Notes: generated from the sequence alone by a model not told the origin. A stretch of DNA of 64,000 bases from Aulostomus chinensis (GCA_037954235.1 JBBMOA010000007.1:28129457-28193456), one strand, 5' to 3'; shown: positions 25,943 to 35,940, counted from the first letter of the stretch. Program-made: numbers and translations.

Positions 25943-27114
25943 AGTTACTTCCCAGATAACAATGAGTGTTGGGCCCAAATGTGGTCCACGTCAGAGCCAG
26001 AGGTTAAAAAAAGCGCGGTCCAGACCAGACCCAAGGGCGACCGCTGTCTGGGAGTTTTTGACCTTCTGATAAAATGATAAACAACAAGGAACAATTCTTT
26101 TGGATAAACATCAAATGATCATGATATCACAACGTTTGTCCCCACATGCACCAGTAGAATAAAATTCCTCAAAGATCTTTGCCATAGCACCCACTCCTCA
26201 CAGTGGGACTCTCCGAAAAATAGAAAACGTTGACAAAGACGAACATAAGAACTCTCGGCGATGGACAGAAAGAGCGTTTCAAAAAAAATAAAAATCTAAT
26301 TTTTTTAATGGACAAAAAAAAAGAACAAAATCAAATCTGGATTACCAACCACACCAATTTTGTGGGATCCCCCTCCATACGTCTCAAGTTAAAAAAAACA
26401 ATCAACTTCCAAAACAACTGGGATGTCACGAATTCTGCTCGTAGAACCGCCTCTTAAAATCAGAGCACAGAGCAACGTTACACTTTGGCCAGTGAATGTG
26501 AAAACAGCCTTCCATTGTTCCGGCCCCACACATACATCATTCTGTACAGTGAAGCTCAAACATTCAACTGGAGGAACCGAAAGAAGAATGCACTTTTGGC
26601 TGGAAGCGGATTTCAAAATAACCTCACACATCTACCGAATGCCAGTGTCTACCATAAGATTCCAATTTATGTCACATTCATTCTGCCTCCGCCAGAAACT
26701 AGAATTTTACACGGTCGGAGCCAAACAATGGACGGCTTTCAAGCTTGAGAGGTTAAACCACAACGACAAGCTTACTGACCATCTGCGCATCGGCCAGCGC
26801 TCATCAATGCACAATAAGCCGCGAGGGAAGAGAGAAAAGTCCTCTGGGGGCTTCTTCATGAAGAATGGCGTGCTCACATTGGTTCACACTTGTGAGGAGT
26901 TTGAGCTCAGCAGACTTCCAAACCATTCCACTTCTGCCATGTGTGGTCACCTCCCGACTCCTGAATGTGATGCGTGTCGCTCGAGAGCTCATATGAGGGC
27001 TCCCATTCTACACGCGTGTGTGTGTGTGTGATTCTGCTTATTTGCCAGCGAGCATCTAATATTTTCTCTCTTTCTAATCCCAGAAACATGTTGAACGTCA
27101 TTGAAACAGTGTAG
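18944..27114 (+). CDS. kitlga: Kit ligand / stem cell factor, exons 2-9 (gene-level entry)
   Basis: A single-pass membrane cytokine that binds and dimerises the receptor tyrosine kinase Kit, acting on pigment cells, germ cells and blood progenitors. The coding sequence joins 18944-19054, 19605-19661, 20133-20285, 21086-21266, 23906-23965, 24701-24798, 25022-25131 and 27084-27114. All introns are GT/AG, codon phases agree at every junction, and there is no internal stop. The product is 266 residues without exon 1; human KITLG is 273 in total. Diagnostic pieces are NIPKDYKIPVRYVP (human NLPKDYMITLKYVP), MCWV followed by the glycosylation sequon FGNISS (human HCWI, FSNIS), one transmembrane segment, and a C-terminal valine. 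Exon order and phases parallel mammalian KITLG. The choice of the a paralogue over kitlgb is from remembered family resemblance and is less certain than the family itself. The start codon lies in an exon not found here. Confidence 0.92.
19055..19604 (+). other. kitlga intron 2
   Basis: A 550-base intron, GTAAGA to TTTTACAG. It contains a short (CA)n run at about 19255-19278 and nothing else recognised. Confidence 0.85.
19605..19661 (+). CDS. kitlga: kitlga exon 3: conserved PKDY segment
   Basis: The exon is 57 bases, 19 codons, phase 0 at both ends, with acceptor TTTTACAG and donor GTAAGA. It encodes RHNIPKDYKIPVRYVPKEE. The N-(L/I)-PKDY and YVP elements match human NLPKDYMITLKYVP, the stretch after helix A that contributes to Kit binding and the dimer surface. 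This is the most diagnostic exon of the gene. Confidence 0.93.
19662..20132 (+). other. kitlga intron 3
   Basis: A 471-base intron ending in the pyrimidine-rich acceptor CTTCTTCTTCCAG. A small cluster of GATG units occurs near 19723. No other feature seen. Confidence 0.85.
20133..20285 (+). CDS. kitlga: kitlga exon 4: helical cytokine core with N-glycosylation site
   Basis: The exon is 153 bases, 51 codons, phase 0 at both ends, with a strong acceptor and donor GTAAGT. It encodes GGMCWVKLNV at the start, then LEDSLQDLAHKFGNISS and a helix with IFIQMLQELR. The cysteine (residue 60 counted from exon 2) matches human mature Cys43. DSLQDL..KF.NIS matches human DSLTDLLDKFSNIS, including the N-glycosylation sequon NIS at residue 82. 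This is the central part of the four-helix bundle. Confidence 0.94.
20286..21085 (+). other. kitlga intron 4
   Basis: An 800-base intron from GTAAGT to TGTTTGCAG. It contains one acceptor-like site at 20616 followed by 33 open codons and a stop (20617-20718), discussed as a possible alternative end. No repeat family recognised. Confidence 0.8.
21086..21266 (+). CDS. kitlga: kitlga exon 5: last helix of the cytokine domain
   Basis: The exon is 181 bases (60 codons plus one base; phase 0 in, phase 1 out), with acceptor TGTTTGCAG and donor GTGAAC. It encodes a helix with FEFVTDFLIAA, comparable with human FFRIFNRSIDAFKDFVVA. Cysteines fall at residues 116, 148 and 153 counted from exon 2. The first two sit where human Cys89 and Cys138 would be; 153 is additional. 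The segment between 116 and 148 is shorter than in mammals. The exon ends with a threonine/proline-rich stretch leading into the membrane-proximal linker. Confidence 0.92.
21267..23905 (+). other. kitlga intron 5
   Basis: A 2.6-kb intron, the largest within the recovered gene, ending CTCCCCCTCAG. AT-rich near 21420-21720. A minus-strand open frame of 105 codons at 21728-22045 looks somewhat protein-like but matches nothing I recognise. The remaining frames are short. Confidence 0.8.
23906..23965 (+). CDS. kitlga: kitlga exon 6: symmetric linker exon, candidate cassette
   Basis: The exon is 60 bases and begins and ends in phase 1, so including or skipping it keeps the frame. The acceptor is TCCCCCTCAG and the donor GTAAGT. 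It encodes a serine-rich linker, SSTSSSRGSQCDLSTGCKT, between the cytokine domain and the membrane. Mammalian exon 6 (84 bases, also symmetric) carries the main proteolytic cleavage site; skipping it yields the membrane-retained isoform. The position and phase match, but the residues are not alignable to the mammalian cleavage site, so shared function is inference. Two cysteines here are unexpected for a linker. Confidence 0.85.
23966..24700 (+). other. kitlga intron 6
   Basis: A 735-base intron ending CTTGTTCCAG. Contains a poly-C/CA tract at about 24091-24120 and a short C run near 24453. Nothing else recognised. Confidence 0.85.
24701..24798 (+). CDS. kitlga: kitlga exon 7: transmembrane segment
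   Basis: The exon is 98 bases; it completes a phase-1 codon and ends in phase 0 at donor GTGAGC. It encodes an acidic juxtamembrane stretch (QQERLLSEVVER) and one transmembrane helix, SLFSLLFIPLLALVFLLVW (residues about 201-219 counted from exon 2). A lysine follows directly as the inside stop-transfer residue. This fixes the protein as a type I membrane protein and matches mammalian exon 7. Confidence 0.93.
24799..25021 (+). other. kitlga intron 7
   Basis: A short 223-base intron, GTGAGC to CCCCAAACAG. No other feature seen. Confidence 0.85.
25022..25131 (+). CDS. kitlga: kitlga exon 8: cytoplasmic tail
   Basis: The exon is 110 bases, phase 0 in and phase 2 out, with donor GTGAGC. It encodes a membrane-adjacent basic cluster (VRSRR), an acidic patch (NEED), a glycine/proline-rich middle and the end APPLDAEISE. 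The acidic EISE end resembles human NEISMLQEKE. If the last intron were retained, translation would add one lysine and stop at TGA (25133-25135), removing the last nine residues and the C-terminal valine. The tail is about ten residues longer than the human one. Confidence 0.9.
25544..25732 (+). repeat. 21-bp minisatellite, nine perfect units
   Basis: Exactly 189 bases, nine identical 21-base units with no substitution. Each unit contains CAGCTGGATAA, an E-box (CAGCTG) abutting a GATA motif. As 21 is a multiple of three and the unit has no stop in two opposing frames, both strands appear open. This is a by-product of the repeat, not a coding signal. Confidence 0.97.
25911..25943. repeat. (TA)n and T run
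   Basis: About nine TA units followed by a T run in intron 8. Confidence 0.9.
27084..27114 (+). CDS. kitlga: kitlga exon 9: C-terminal NMLNVIETV and stop
   Basis: The coding part is 31 bases. The acceptor TCTAATCCCAG (27073-27083) is preceded by a pyrimidine-rich tract. The first A completes a lysine codon with the last two bases of exon 8. It then encodes NMLNVIETV and TAG at 27112-27114. Human KITLG also ends in a tiny exon, encoding the last residues and terminating in valine (FQEV). The C-terminal valine is known in mammals to promote export from the endoplasmic reticulum, so its conservation supports this exon despite its small size. Confidence 0.85.
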
Positions 27115-27512
27115 TGCTACCCCTCGATGTTCTTCAGCACAACTGGTGAGATTTTCCTCTTCACATTCATTTAGAGCAAAAGAAGATTAACTCTCATTCG
27201 GGTCCGAGCCTGACACTCTTTCTTTTTGTTTTTTTCCCGTCTCGTAGGGCTTCGTTTCCCACCCAGTGGTGACGTAACATGATGAGAAACAAACTGAATT
27301 CCATGGTGAGATCTCAGAGGTGAACGGCCTGTTTTTTCGACGGCTCTTTGGATTCGCGATGGCTTCAAGATGGCCACGAGCAAGAGTTTTCTGGTTAAAC
27401 CACACCTGCTACCATATGGATAAGCTTGCCTTTGTTATAAGACTGCATTAACACCATGCTTTTGAAAAAAGAAAAAAAAAAAGACTGAGATTTTAGCAGA
27501 AACCCCCATACA

Positions 27513-27541
27513 CACCCCACCCCACCCCACCCCACCCCCCC
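27513..27541 (+). repeat. (CCCCA)n tract
   Basis: About five CCCCA pentamers ending in a C run, within the inferred 3' UTR. Confidence 0.85.
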
Positions 27542-27830
27542 TCTGGACTCTTCTGTAAAGCGTCTGTCAGAAACTGCAACTTTGGGCGAGACTTTTTCTC
27601 CCCGTTAGTGCTTCACTACATTCTGCCTGCGTTTTTGGGCCCACTGCTTCATCTTCATCTTCATCAAGAAGAGAGTGACTGATACTGGTTATACCCTGTA
27701 TGAACTGAGGCATGAATTACTACCTCTGCTGACCCTCGCGTTAACCGCATTCTATCATGTTTATCATTTTAGGTCAAATGTGTAGTCACATTTTCCAGTT
27801 TAGCCGTGTGCTCATGGGAGTGTATGATGT

Positions 27831-27841
27831 ATTTATTTATT
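27831..27841 (+). promoter_or_regulatory. AU-rich element ATTTATTTATT
   Basis: Two overlapping ATTTA pentamers in the inferred 3' UTR. This pattern often shortens the life of cytokine mRNAs. The function here is inferred. Confidence 0.4.
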
Positions 27842-28336
27842 GGTGGCAGCACTGAGCTGCTGCAGTTGATTAAGCTGAAGCGTTTCAAGCGATCATTATA
27901 GAGCACCTTTACTAATGAGTCACATTTAAAGAATAGTAAAGCATTGTACACCCCAAAAAAAAAAGAAAAAAAGACACATTCCTGAAAAGTGCTTGTGTGA
28001 TGCTGTTGTATTTGGTATATACACTGATCAGCCACTTTTCATTGATTATCCTGTCACAGTCACACCTGTAAAAGGGGAGGATATACAAGACAGTAAGGGA
28101 ACGGTGCTTCCTTAAAGGGACACAACAACTTTTTAGAAAATCCGCTCATTCTCCATCCTCCTCAAAGCATTTTACAGGATCTCACAGCAAATGTTGTGCA
28201 CAGCCCCGCTGTTATGAATGCAGGAGTGTACTGACGACTTTTGACAGATGTATGCTCACGCTGCCCACCCACAACCATTCACTGTGCTTCGCTAACTAGC
28301 AATCAGCTAGTCACTATGGGTGTCAGCTCACCAATA

Positions 28337-28727
28337 CCCCTTTCACACTGAAACACGCGTGTCAAAGCAGGTCTCAGTACCCGCGTTTGCTCGGCATTCG
28401 GGTGCATTCAAGCTTCCAGCAGACGCGGGTCTGAGCTCCCGCTGTGAGGGCTGCGTGCCTGTGTTTTTCTTTCTCGTTCGTCATCTCGTTGACGACGTCA
28501 TCATTACACATAAACGTACGCCGGAACCCTGCGAGGTAAACAAACGGCAACATGGACGTCATCCAGTTGAACAGAGTGGACGACAGAGGTGCAGCCAGCG
28601 AGCTGGAGACACTCAGCAGGGTTGGCCAGTGCTTCGCCAGTGGACACGGGTTGAAATGCAGAGTCGGCCCTTTCAGAGTGCCAGAACACCCGCGTTCACC
28701 CGCGTTGTTGGTGCAGTGTGAAAGGGG
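28337..28727. mobile_element. 391-bp MITE-like element with terminal inverted repeats
   Basis: The left end CCCCTTTCACACTG is exactly repeated in inverse orientation at the right end (CAGTGTGAAAGGGG, to 28727). Looser similarity continues inward, with CGCG-rich stretches at both ends. There is no transposase, so it is non-autonomous. The interior is CpG-rich compared with its surroundings and contains paired GACGTCAT motifs. No clean target-site duplication could be defined, so the superfamily (Harbinger-like or other) is open. Confidence 0.75.
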
Positions 28728-30505
28728 CTTAATGCAGAGGTGTCTCTTTCTTCTCGTCTGGCTCTTGGGAGAACAGTGCTTAGGCGAATCTACCAACAAA
28801 AAAACAAACAAACTTGCTGTGTCCCTTTAATGTTGTTGTGTTGGAGTCAGGAAAGATGGGCAACTTGAACTTTGAAAAGGAAAGATACTAAATTACTAAG
28901 TGTGTAAAAAGTAAAAAAAAAACAAAAACATTTTGTAAGAGAATCAAAATAGCTCATACAGGAAGATCAAATATACTATATATTATGAAAAATTTAACCA
29001 ATACTGTTTAAACAGCAATATACTCGCAAATCAAGCTGAGGCTGTTCACTCACTGGTTTCATCAGCCTACGTTCTGTATCAGTGTTGTACTCGCATGAAA
29101 AAACCCTACACATTGACAACCTGTTTAGACAATCTGACTAAGCTAGTTAGTGCATTTGACAAATGTTTATGAAATTTATAAACTTGCACCTTAGCTTTCT
29201 TTAAAACCCACAAAGTTCGCCACATGGAAATGCCATGCAGACCTAAATATCGATTTTGCCTTAAAGTTGCGCCAAAATACAGTGAAAGGAAGCGTACAGT
29301 CATTTCCTTTGTATACTGAGCTATAGCGGTGCAACTTTCAAGTAAGTTTTTTTAAAGAATCGTTGACGAAACTATGAATTTTAGTCTTGTTTCTCTCCTC
29401 AAAGAATACAGTGAAGGGCAGGTTACCAGGTACTTGTAGGCCCCCAGGCTCCTGCTAACAGTAAATCAAAGGGCCCTTGCCTCCTTTCCCTTTTTGCACT
29501 CCCAGATCTGACAAGCAAGGAGCTGCAAGAGGCCCCTGGTTCAGAGAATTTATTTGACCGGAAAAGCAACAAGTTTAAGATTTCACCTTGGCTTGCCCAA
29601 CTACCGTGGATAAATACTGGATGATAAATGTGAGACTTCACCCGATTTTTGTTTTGTTTTTGCCTTTCAGAAGACTCACAAAGAGTTTCCTTGAGCTCAC
29701 TCAGCCACTTGCCCCCCCTCCTGCATCACTTCTTGGTGACTTGGCGAGTGCAGAAAGAGCCAAACTCCAGTGCACCGCCTGGTAAAATCCACATCTTCTT
29801 TCATCCAACCATACGCTCAGCAATCTACCAACACTTTCCCTTGAGCTACAGACCAACCGCTACGTGTCACTTTGGTATTCACACAGAGTAGCCAAGTACA
29901 ACTCGTGATGGACTGGAAATGTGACAGTTTGTTTTTAGTTGACAGAGATGACCAGAATCAGATTAGCAAGCGTACTGCTGGATAAGGAAGATGTGGATTA
30001 TACCCGACAGTGCATTCAAGACTTTGTTTGTTTGTTTGTTTGTTTTGGCAGTTTTGCTGTTGTGAGCTGTCAGTCCCCATTAGTTTAACCCCAAATGTTG
30101 GTGGCTTGTTCCTTCTCCATTCTGGAATGACAACCAGCTAAACACCAGAGGGGGAGGGGGGATGTCAGTGAGTTCGCGACACCAATTTATGAGTGCTTGA
30201 AAGGCAAACAACACTTTGTGGGTGAAGAACCACTTGAGGATCCAGATTATTTACAACAGTCAGTGGACGGGTAGGAGTGTGAACGGGACACGCTGGTTGT
30301 GACCTTTTTCATCAGGACGTCCTGCCGCCATAGTTGACAAAGCAGCAGCACGTCTGTTTCTGTGTCTAGCAGAGTATCTCTATCATGTCTGTGGTCTTTC
30401 ATTGTACCATGTCCACTCTTGGTTTTGTGCCTTGTATGACTCGTGTTATTGTCTGTCTATATGTTTCTGTATGGTAGCAGAAGGTTGAGAGATCATTACA
30501 GGGCA

Positions 30506-30511
30506 AATAAA
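30506..30511 (+). terminator. Possible proximal poly(A) signal AATAAA
   Basis: AATAAA lies about 26 bases before a genomic A run (30537-30553). It could be an alternative 3' end of kitlga, or the tail of an inserted retroposed copy. Confidence 0.4.
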
Positions 30512-31586
30512 CCCCACAGGTTGGATTCCCCTTTTTAAAAAAAAAAAAAAAAACAAGACAAAAAAAAGCTTTTCAGTTGATGTGATTTGACTTGTGCCCA
30601 GTTATGATTCAGAAAACGGTGTTCTGGAAAAAAACAGAATTTCTGTGAGATTTCTGTCCACATCTTAGCCATTGTGACCTTTAGGAAACAGCTCAAGTGG
30701 TAACTGCTTATGTATCTGGAACTTACATACATTTGGAACATTTCTTATAGGAGACAGGAGTACATCGTGAAAAACTGTGTTTGAAAACCAAATTGGTGTT
30801 CATATAGTTCAGAGCAACTGTCAGCATGTCATTTAATTCATTCCAAAATGCATTTTTGAACCATAGCAAAGAGTGCAGTTTGAATCCATGTTAGAAAAAG
30901 TATACCTCATTGGTGTTCACATAGCAACAGTACGTTTTAGTTATCTGAAATTAGTGGTGTGGAAAAATATTGCTATTTTAAAAGAGTGTAGTTAATTCTT
31001 TCTATTCAAAAATGCATTTTCAAACATTATTTAAACTTATTATCAACGGCAGTTTAGACCTGAGACATCAATCTTCTGTAGGATTATTCGTCTACGTGCA
31101 GTGTTCAGTATTCTGACAGAGAACATGGGCTAGTCTAGCCACAAACTAACTAACAAACAAGGTATACTATGTCAGACATTGCTTTTTATATATATTCTAT
31201 GGATATCATGAGCTGCAACAGGTCTAAGCTGTGAATAAAATATATGGGCTCCCATTTTCCTGTCTGTGCAAGAGCCAGAAGAGCCTGCATGTCTGAGGAA
31301 TGGAAGCCTGAGACCAAGCAATTTCATGCATTAGTCGAGACAATGACTGCCCTTAAATACTGTTCCTGTGTGGGTTGTTGTGTGGTTTTAGAGTGAGTTG
31401 AGCTGCATCCTGAACAGTGCTTTCGGGCTTGAGTGATCCAATCCATCCCACTTCAGTGAGTGAATCAAATGGCTCTAGGCAGGAAATAAGTCTGGGTGCC
31501 AAAAAAAGCAAATTTAATTATTGCCCGGTCGGTATTCTGGGTGAAAACTCTACTGTATTCTGTATTTTTGTATAAATGTAAACATG

Positions 31587-31592
31587 AATAAA
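31587..31592 (+). terminator. Probable distal kitlga poly(A) signal AATAAA
   Basis: Canonical AATAAA in AT-rich sequence, followed after about 30 bases by the GT-rich stretch GTTTGTTGCTGT. This is the best-formed 3' end signal downstream of the stop codon. Confidence 0.55.
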
Positions 31593-31904
31593 GTACATGT
31601 ATCCAACTGTTAATAATAAGCATGTTTGTTGCTGTCCATTATTCTTAATGAGGTTTCCTTGTGTCTATTTATTTAACTGAGCGCATCTTTGTGGGAAATT
31701 TCAAGCTGCTTTGCAAAAAATGTCCTTGGGGTGAAGTAGTTGAGCTGCATCCGTGCAGGGTGAGACACAAGCAGTCATTTAAAGTCAGGCCATTTTGACA
31801 AGAGAAGCATTTTGGCTTATTAGATTTTACATAACAAGTTGCGCTTTTATGTCAGCAGATTCACATTTGAACTCGATGTCTGTTCTCAGGAGCATCAGAA
31901 GCTA

Positions 31905-32110
31905 GGGTAGGGTCATGGAGGTAGGAGCTCCTCCAGGAGACCCCAAACTTGCCTTTCTCTGGCCGCATCAGCTTGTTCTGACTGGGAGAGATAATGTCCC
32001 TTCACCTGGTCCAGGGTCAGGTCTGCTCGGAGGCTTCGTCCAAGCTGGACGGGTCCAGAGAACCACCCTGGAACCTGCCCTAAAATCTTCAGTGAGCTCT
32101 TTCTGGCATG
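31905..32110 (-). mobile_element. LINE 3'-end fragment (decayed)
   Basis: On the minus strand the sequence contains degraded stretches corresponding to 'agggactatgtctctcggct', then 'gcctggggatctcctggagg', then 'agctcctgccccc-cgaccc'. This order is remembered from the extreme 3' coding end of abundant teleost non-LTR elements (Rex1/CR1-like). The window copy reads AGGGACATTATCTCTCCCAG, GGGGTCTCCTGGAGGAGCTC and CCTCCATGACCC in order. Only the terminal portion is present, as expected of 5'-truncated LINE insertions. The family name is tentative. Confidence 0.5.
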
Positions 32111-34756
32111 AAGCAGCAGAGGTTCTACTTCCAGTCTCTTGTGGTCAACTGGACTTCACATGTTGTCCCTGACAGAACTGTGGCCAAACCCAAACTGGAA
32201 GACATGTTGACAAACGCCTCTCATGCTTTTTTTAAAAAAAATCTTTCAGTTTCCAAGTATTACCAAAAACTTTTTAAGTGTCAAAGTGATTTCGACTGAA
32301 AGAACCTTTAGCTCCAGGGACTTCCTGTGGCCCATTGCTGTCTGCTTTCCCACCTCGCTCGGTCTGAAGTCATCAAGGATCGTGCAAATCAGGGCGACCA
32401 ACATCGTTGCCATTACCCACCCTTGTGAAACAGTCTCTGTCTCTCCTGCAGACTAAACGTAAAATAAAATTCAACCTCTGATTGCCCCACCCCCCAAAGT
32501 TCCTGAACACCTGACCAGAGATGTCTCTGGGGGTAGAGCGCCCTGGAACTAAATTTAGATCCTGGCTCCGACTACCTCAGGAAAGATTCTGCAGTCACAG
32601 TGCACCTCAAGGAAAGCTTGTGCTTTTCAAACGTGGTTTAAGGTCGCTAGCGTTTGGCTGTTCAGGTTGATTCCTGTTCTCATGTTGTCAGACTCTATTT
32701 GCAAACTCGTGCTGTGTCACACAGGGAAAAAGCTGCCAGGGATAAAATATTGTGCAGCTGAAATGAAGGCAAGAATGTCCCTCTTAAAATCTGCGAAATC
32801 ACATTCTTGATCTTGTCTTGCGTGAAGAGTTCCCAGATCAGCATGTGAGTCTTTTTAACTGCCTAACGAGCACATTTTATTGAAGCAATGCGGGAACACT
32901 TTGCCCTCCGCCTGCTGACATTTCACAACTGCATCAGTATCTGATGGTTTTGGGTGGCCGGTCATATTTGCTTTCAGGTAACATTTAGCACTTTTGGCGA
33001 GAAGTCTACCCCTTTTGAGGAATTCACTTTTTTTCTCTGTCAATAAACAATGAATTACGCATTCCTAATGGTAAATGTCCTCAATGATCTCTTCGTCTTT
33101 CCAGTTCATCCACAAACACTGTTAAAATAACTGAAATAGTCCTTCTAATACGTTACTATTCCACAGGTAGCGAAAGATCTGAGCCGGAGCCAGAACAATT
33201 ACAAGCATGCATATTTCTCAGTCTCTGTTCGTGCAAAGACGGAAAAAAGCCAGCATGTTTTTGTTTTCTAGTAAATAAGCGAACCCTTCCAATAGAAGCG
33301 TCACAAAGGCAGCGCCGGCTTGGCCTTGGCCTGGGAAGCCTGCTAACGTGTGAACCTCCAGTACACTCGAGCTGACCAACACCCCGCTCGCTGAGCTATG
33401 ATCTTCACTTCCAAAACAAACAATCTGCAGAAAGTGGCTGCTGAGAAGTCTCTCCAAATCCCTCTGAGCCCTGCAAATAAATGTGGGTGAGCTCATTACT
33501 TGTAGTGGGGCCTTCTGAACACATGATGCTGGTGCAGCCGTGAATTAAATGTTGTTCACCCTGTTGCAAGACAACTGAGCACATTAACGACTGGATGGTA
33601 ATGAAACGGATCATTCTGTGCCCCCCAATGAGTTTCGTCTGTCCTTTGAGTTTATAATAACATGATGATTTTCTGATGAAATGCTGCAGGGACATTTCTG
33701 CATCATGGAAACTTTAAAAGCATCCTTTAAAAATATTTAAATTGAATCATTAAAGGAATAAAAATACGGACAATAAATGACCTGGAGCTGTGTGCTGCTC
33801 AGTGGGATGAAGGTCAGGAAGATGGCTCCCTCACATCAGAACCCCCTGAACGAAGCGGGGTTTTGTGTGTGACCTTTTGAATAATTAAGAACCGCTGCTG
33901 CTTATGTTTAGATTTGAATGCCGCCCTCCTAACTCCAGTTAAGTGACTAACCAACTAACTAACTTAATTAACTGGTCTGTAAACGCTCGCAGAATGTTCA
34001 CATCCATCCCCCAGATAAGCAAAGACCATGACGAAAGAAAGAGCCGAGCTCCTGGTTTTAGACGATGAACACGTTTTGTTCTGCCTCATCTGTTCTTATT
34101 ATACAAGCACTTATTTGTCATCAACAATCGGAGAAACTGCATTTTATCAATGAAAGCCATTAAGGCATGTTTTTATTTTTCATTTTTAAAAGCGTAGTTA
34201 AGAGTGTGACTAACATTATAAACATCCGTGTTTTGGATGCGGTGGATCCTCGTGGGACACCATGAATGTATGATGAGATCCGGGTACAGGAAGTGTGCTG
34301 GAAGCCAAGTTTACACAGTGGCTAAACCATGTAGTTACAGCCATGACAGATGCGCTACAGCTCATAACAAATTTTTCACACAGATTTTTTTGGGGGGGAA
34401 TAAGTGGCTGTAAAACAGTAGACACATTTTTGAAGCTTCCCAACCACGCACGGTGTGGTATGACTGGTGCAGCTCTCATCATTAGTTCCTTCTGATAACA
34501 TTTGGAAAATCGGACTCTAAGATTCAATGGATTTGTTTTCATTCGACCTAGAAGTGCTTCCTGTATGGGCCTGGGCAGCCAATGAAACTGCCCTGTCTGG
34601 CTTCTGGACATGTTTCCAGTGCTGTATCATTTCTCTCTATCAATTTATCCATCCATCTTCATCCATGTGGACCTCAGATGGCTGCCACCTTCTCTCACTG
34701 CAGACCAGTGGTCCTTCTTTTTCGGGTGACCTACTTTTGACAAAAGAAACGTGCCT

Positions 34757-34796
<40 letters not shown>

Positions 34797-35940
34797 AGCA
34801 GTGAAAACATATATTGACGTGCATTGATGATTTGTTTATCCTGTTGTCAAAAAAGATGAGCACAGCTGGCCTGAAAACCACAGGAGCAGCAGAAAAACTC
34901 CCAAACACGATGTGCACAACAATTCTTCACATTCAATTTTTTTTTTTTTTTTGTAATGTTTTTGGTTGGAATCTTTTGTGTGTTTTTCGTGAACCAGAAA
35001 ACTAGAAAACAACTTCCCTGTCGAGTGAAAGCGTGTAATACAGAGCAGATTGTATCAACAGCGTGTGAGAGGAAACGTCTGGGGAAGAAAATGCATTCAT
35101 GTTGACTCAGTAACCGGGGCAACATGTGTTTAAAAAGGTTCATTGCACTTTGTACATTAATCCATGCACGTAATATAGATGCTAACGTGGAGTGGCAACT
35201 GCTCTGCTCCAACCAATCAAGTTTCTTTTGATATCAACATTTCTGCAGTCTCCTTGATCCCTTTTAAAAGCAGAACATCGACATAGAAGCTCTGACATGT
35301 ATTTCTACACCGTTTGCTCCAGCAGCGGCGTTCTGGAGGTACATGACACCGATCGATGCTGGGATTTTGCGACCTTTATCAGTAACCCAAGAAGTCAGTG
35401 AGAAGTTCCTTGTTTTTACTGGCAATTTACAATGAACGTTCAGTTGTGTCACTGTGAATAGGTGGACTGAGGCAGGACAGTCAGTGCTGTGTGAGGCGTG
35501 ATGTCATGAGAGTGACTGAGCTGCATCGGCCATGTGTGGCTCAGCGGTTTTGCCAGGGTCACTCGGGTCTTTTTCATCCTGCCATGCCAGTTTAAGGAAT
35601 CTGAGAGAACAAATTAGTGGTTGAAAACACACTCCCATGACCATTCCCTTTTAAATAATTATGTCCTGGCAGCGATCGCATCTCTGTTACATCAAGGCCC
35701 TAATTTGTTTTTTCCCCCAGTGCTGTAAAAGGGAGCTGATTAGACGTTCTGACTGATGTTAGGAACGAAATGAAACGGAACAAGTACGTGGATTCCAAAA
35801 AAATAGAAAAACAAACCCTCCACCTCTTCCTCAATGATAACATGTGAGGTACATTTGATTGTATCAAAGTCACGGAAGCGTAGTCATAGGAATGTTGTGG
35901 TTTTGAGTCAGTAGCCTCGGTGTCACAGCACAAAGCAAAA
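32111..35940. other. Intergenic sequence downstream of kitlga
   Basis: No gene recognised on either strand. It contains a (CA)n run at 34759-34794, T runs near 34937-34952 and short tandem CTAA units near 33945-33965. Open frames of up to 131 codons (34216-34611, minus) show no domain. Confidence 0.5.
34759..34794. repeat. (CA)n microsatellite
   Basis: About 18 CA units. Confidence 0.97.

Larger units (their letters stand above)
25132..27083 (+). other. kitlga intron 8
   Basis: A 1.95-kb intron from GTGAGC to CTAATCCCAG. It holds a perfect nine-unit minisatellite (25544-25732), a (TA)n/T run (25911-25943) and an unexplained plus-strand open frame of 202 codons (26423-27031) without a known domain. 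Confidence 0.8.
27115..31606 (+). other. kitlga: Inferred kitlga 3' UTR
   Basis: About 4.5 kb follow the stop codon without another recognisable gene. They end about 15-20 bases after a canonical AATAAA at 31587 that is followed by a GT-rich stretch. Mammalian KITLG also has a multi-kilobase 3' UTR. The region contains a (CCCCA)n tract, an AU-rich element, an inserted inverted-repeat element (28337-28727) and an earlier AATAAA at 30506. The extent is inferred; an extra intron or an earlier end is possible. Confidence 0.55.

Noticed and set aside
34216..34611. 131-codon minus-strand frame near 34.4 kb
   Set aside because: No domain and no splice context.
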